From assembly GCA_035935775.1 (NCBI GenBank), contig DASYWT010000307.1, positions 1-7,797 on the forward strand: a stretch of DNA of 7,797 bases. The letters run 5' to 3'. Shown here in pieces: positions 5,811 to 7,797 of this stretch (the first letter of the stretch is position 1; each line of letters opens with the position of its first letter). The position numbers and the translations under genes were made by a program. Origin of the DNA: JAICWP01 sp035935775. GTDB lineage: Bacteria; Acidobacteriota; Terriglobia; Terriglobales; Acidobacteriaceae. A model generated the notes under the pieces. The model was not told where the DNA came from. It worked only from the letters and a program-made list of their open reading frames with translations, and did no database searches.

Positions 5811-7727
5811 ATGGGTCAGCCGTCCAATCTCGGGCTCCCGCAGCATTTGAGGCCCGCAGCGCACGGTGGCCAGCGCAACTTTGCCGGCTGTGTGCGCGCA
5901 GTGCGCCTCCGCGCTTCCGGAGCGACGCTGGAACGCCTTGCAGGAGGCACCTTTCTGGTTCGGCCCGAAGAACCCCTGGGTGCTTATCCCCGGGTTCTGA
6001 CTGACCGAATCGAGCACTGGGCAAGGGTGTCGCCGGAGCGGGTCTGCACTGCCAAGCGCGGGCCTGAAGGCGAATGGTGCCGGCTGACCTACGCCCAGGT
6101 GATGCGGGCGGTTCGCAGCATTGGCCAGTCGCTGCTCGATCGCCGCCTGTCGGCCGACAAGCCCGTTGCCATTCTTTCGGAAAACGATCTGGAGCACTTC
6201 CTGCTCATGCTTGCCGGCCAGCATGTAGGCGTGCTCACCTCCTCGCTTTCCCCGCAGTACTCGCTCATGTCACGTGACTTCATCCAGTTGCGACACATCC
6301 TCGAGCAACTGACTCCGGGTTTGGTGTTCGTGTCTGACGGTGAGCGGTACAGCCGCGCGATCCAGGCCGTGGTGGGCAGGGAAGCGGAAATCGTGTACGC
6401 GATCTCGCCGCCTGGCAGCCGGTGCACACCGTTTTCGCAGCTCGCCTCCACCACGCCAACGTCCGCGGTGGAGGCCGCCCATGAGGCCATCCAGCCCGAC
6501 GACCCGGCCAAAATCCTGTTCACTTCCGGCTCCACCGGCGTTCCCAAGGGTGTGATCAACACCCACCGCATGCTCTGCGCCAACCAGCAGATGATTGCCC
6601 AGGTGTTCTGCTTCCTGGCCGAAGAGTCGCCCGTACTGCTCGACTGGCTGCCCTGGAACCACACTTTTGGCGGCAATCACAACCTGGGCATCGCGCTTTA
6701 TAACGGCGGGACTTTCTATCTGGACGATGGCAAACCCAGCGCCACCTTGATCCGCGAAACCATTCGCAACCTGCGCGAGATCTCGCCCACCGTTTACTTC
6801 AACGTTCCCAAGGGGTACGAGGAGCTGCTGCCCGCCCTGCGCGGCGATTGCCAACTTCGCCAGTCTTTTTTCCGCCGGCTGAAATTGCTGTTTTACGCGG
6901 GCGCCGGACTTTCTCAACCGGTTTGGGACGCCTATCGTGAACTGGCGCTTGAAACCTGCGGCGAACGCATTCTGATGGTCACCGGTCTGGGTGCGACTGA
7001 AACCGCGCCTATGGCGATACAAACCACCTGGGATACGGAGCACGCCGGCGTAATCGGCATTCCTATTCCCGGCGTGGAAGCCAAGCTAGTGCCCCAGCGT
7101 GACAAGTTGGAGGCGCGAGTGCGCGGGCCTAATGTCACGCCCGGCTACTGGCGGCAGCCCGAACTCACGCGCCAAGCCTTCGACCAGGACGGCTTCTACC
7201 GCTTTGGCGATGCCGTGCGCTTTGTTGATCAGAGTGACGTGAACAAGGGATTTCTGTTTGATGGCAGGTTGTCCGAGGACTTCAAATTGGCCACCGGAAC
7301 CTGGGTCAGCGTCGGCCCCTTGCGCGCCCGCATACTCAGCCACTTCGCGCCCTATGTGCGCGACGTGGCCATCGCCGGGCACGACCGCGACGAGTTGGGC
7401 ATGTTGATCTTTGCCGACCTGGAGGCCTGCGCTTCGCTTTGCCCCGGGCGCGCTGCTGACGGCGCTTCCACGGCGGTGCTGGCCGAACCTGCAGTACGAG
7501 CAAAATTTCTGGAGCTGATGGAAAGCCTGGCGGCGCAAGCCACCGGCAGTTCCACCCGCGTGACGCGGGCTCTTCTGCTCCGGGACCCGCCCTCGCTGGA
7601 TGGCGGCGAGGTGACCAACAAAGGCTCGCTCAACCAGCGCGCGGTTCTGGAGCGCCGCAAGGCGGCGGTGGAGCAGCTCTATGCACAACAGCCCGCGGCC
7701 GATATCCTGCGGATTCGAGGAAGGTAA
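5811..7727 (+). CDS. Feruloyl-CoA synthase-type acyl-CoA ligase (AMP-forming)
   Basis: This 638-residue ANL-superfamily enzyme activates a carboxylic acid with ATP and CoA through an acyl-adenylate. Visible motifs are the phosphate loop FTSGSTGVPKGV (237-248), GLGATETAP (392-400), YRFGDAVRF with D467 (463-471), and the hinge region GRLSEDFKLATGTWVSVGPL (485-504). The catalytic lysine is probably K604 in EVTNKGSLNQR (600-610). The EDFKLATGTWVSVG hinge, the T-KG--NQR C-terminal motif and the N-terminal LGAYPRVLTDRIEHWA block (56-71) are characteristic of feruloyl-CoA synthases rather than general fatty-acid ligases. After a ketone carboxylase the natural substrate would be the carboxylated product, a 3-oxo acid such as an aroylacetate, as with the benzoylacetate-CoA ligase gene next to apc5. 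That is inference from context; a phenylpropenoic acid substrate is also possible. ATG 5811 is the first start after the in-frame stop, one codon earlier. The N-terminal 25 residues are poorly conserved in appearance. Confidence 0.87.
   Translation: MGQPSNLGLPQHLRPAAHGGQRNFAGCVRAVRLRASGATLERLAGGTFLVRPEEPLGAYPRVLTDRIEHWARVSPERVCTAKRGPEGEWCRLTYAQVMRAVRSIGQSLLDRRLSADKPVAILSENDLEHFLLMLAGQHVGVLTSSLSPQYSLMSRDFIQLRHILEQLTPGLVFVSDGERYSRAIQAVVGREAEIVYAISPPGSRCTPFSQLASTTPTSAVEAAHEAIQPDDPAKILFTSGSTGVPKGVINTHRMLCANQQMIAQVFCFLAEESPVLLDWLPWNHTFGGNHNLGIALYNGGTFYLDDGKPSATLIRETIRNLREISPTVYFNVPKGYEELLPALRGDCQLRQSFFRRLKLLFYAGAGLSQPVWDAYRELALETCGERILMVTGLGATETAPMAIQTTWDTEHAGVIGIPIPGVEAKLVPQRDKLEARVRGPNVTPGYWRQPELTRQAFDQDGFYRFGDAVRFVDQSDVNKGFLFDGRLSEDFKLATGTWVSVGPLRARILSHFAPYVRDVAIAGHDRDELGMLIFADLEACASLCPGRAADGASTAVLAEPAVRAKFLELMESLAAQATGSSTRVTRALLLRDPPSLDGGEVTNKGSLNQRAVLERRKAAVEQLYAQQPAADILRIRGR
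7717..7724 (+). promoter_or_regulatory. Ribosome binding site of the thioesterase-type gene
   Basis: GAGGAAGG ends immediately before the ligase stop codon and 6 bases before GTG 7731. It supports the non-ATG start chosen for the last gene. Confidence 0.65.
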
Positions 7728-7730
7728 AGC

Positions 7731-7797
7731 GTGCTGATTAACCGCAGAGAAATTCGCATCGAGTGGGGCGACTGCGATCCGGGCGGCATCGTCTATT
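7731..7797 (+). CDS. 4-hydroxybenzoyl-CoA thioesterase-type hotdog protein, N-terminal fragment
   Basis: Only 22 codons are visible before the window ends. Starting at GTG, the protein contains RIEWGDCDPGGIVY (residues 9-22), the N-terminal active-site motif of 4-hydroxybenzoyl-CoA thioesterases and related 4HBT-family hotdog proteins. D16 corresponds to the catalytic aspartate in the D-P-x-G-I/V motif of the Pseudomonas enzyme. The family hydrolyses acyl- or aroyl-CoA esters to the free acid and CoA. The GTG start is supported by GAGGAAGG 6 bases upstream and by lying one codon after the ligase stop. Beside a CoA ligase, it suggests that the pathway adds CoA and removes it again later. The substrate cannot be judged from this fragment, and YbgC- or FcbC-like subgroups cannot be separated. 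Confidence 0.8.
   Translation, partial: MLINRREIRIEWGDCDPGGIVY

Overview
The window is a tightly packed, single-direction (+ strand) piece of an accessory catabolic operon from a GC-rich bacterium (around 60% GC by eye). It has seven consecutive genes with no intergenic stretch longer than 8 bases, and the first and last genes are cut by the window edges. Nothing in it identifies the organism. The base composition and gene types would suit a soil or sediment Acidobacteriota or Proteobacteria member, but that is only a guess.

Layout: (1) 1-228, C-terminal end of a HyuA/oxoprolinase-type ATPase subunit; (2) 237-623, small zinc-ribbon protein of the acetone carboxylase gamma type; (3) 620-2824, complete second HyuA-type ATPase subunit; (4) 2760-4820, HyuB-type subunit; (5) 4824-5807, a 327-residue protein resembling the uroporphyrinogen decarboxylase (URO-D) fold; (6) 5811-7727, feruloyl-CoA-synthase-type acyl-CoA ligase; (7) 7731-7797, first 22 codons of a 4-hydroxybenzoyl-CoA-thioesterase-type hotdog protein.

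Genes 1-6 have the order and approximate sizes I recall for the acetophenone carboxylase operon of Aromatoleum aromaticum (apc1-apc5, then the benzoylacetate-CoA ligase gene bal). Its subunits are alpha, gamma (15 kDa), alpha', beta (75 kDa) and epsilon (34 kDa). The simplest reading is a biotin-independent, ATP-dependent ketone carboxylase: the alpha and alpha' subunits phosphorylate substrates (bicarbonate and the enol of the ketone in the known system), beta is the scaffold and probable C-C bond-forming subunit, gamma is a zinc linker, and the URO-D-like protein is the loosely bound epsilon. The 3-oxo acid formed would be activated by the CoA ligase. The downstream thioesterase suggests that an acyl-CoA, perhaps an aroyl-CoA left after thiolysis, is finally hydrolysed. 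The substrate cannot be read from the sequence; an aromatic ketone, possibly lignin-derived, is the best guess because the ligase is of the feruloyl-CoA synthase type.

Translation looks strongly coupled. Two junctions overlap (4 and 65 bases). The next three all have the form stop codon, one sense codon, start codon, so genes 4, 5, 6 and 7 lie in one reading frame interrupted only by stops. I see no promoter, terminator, RNA gene, repeat array or mobile element.
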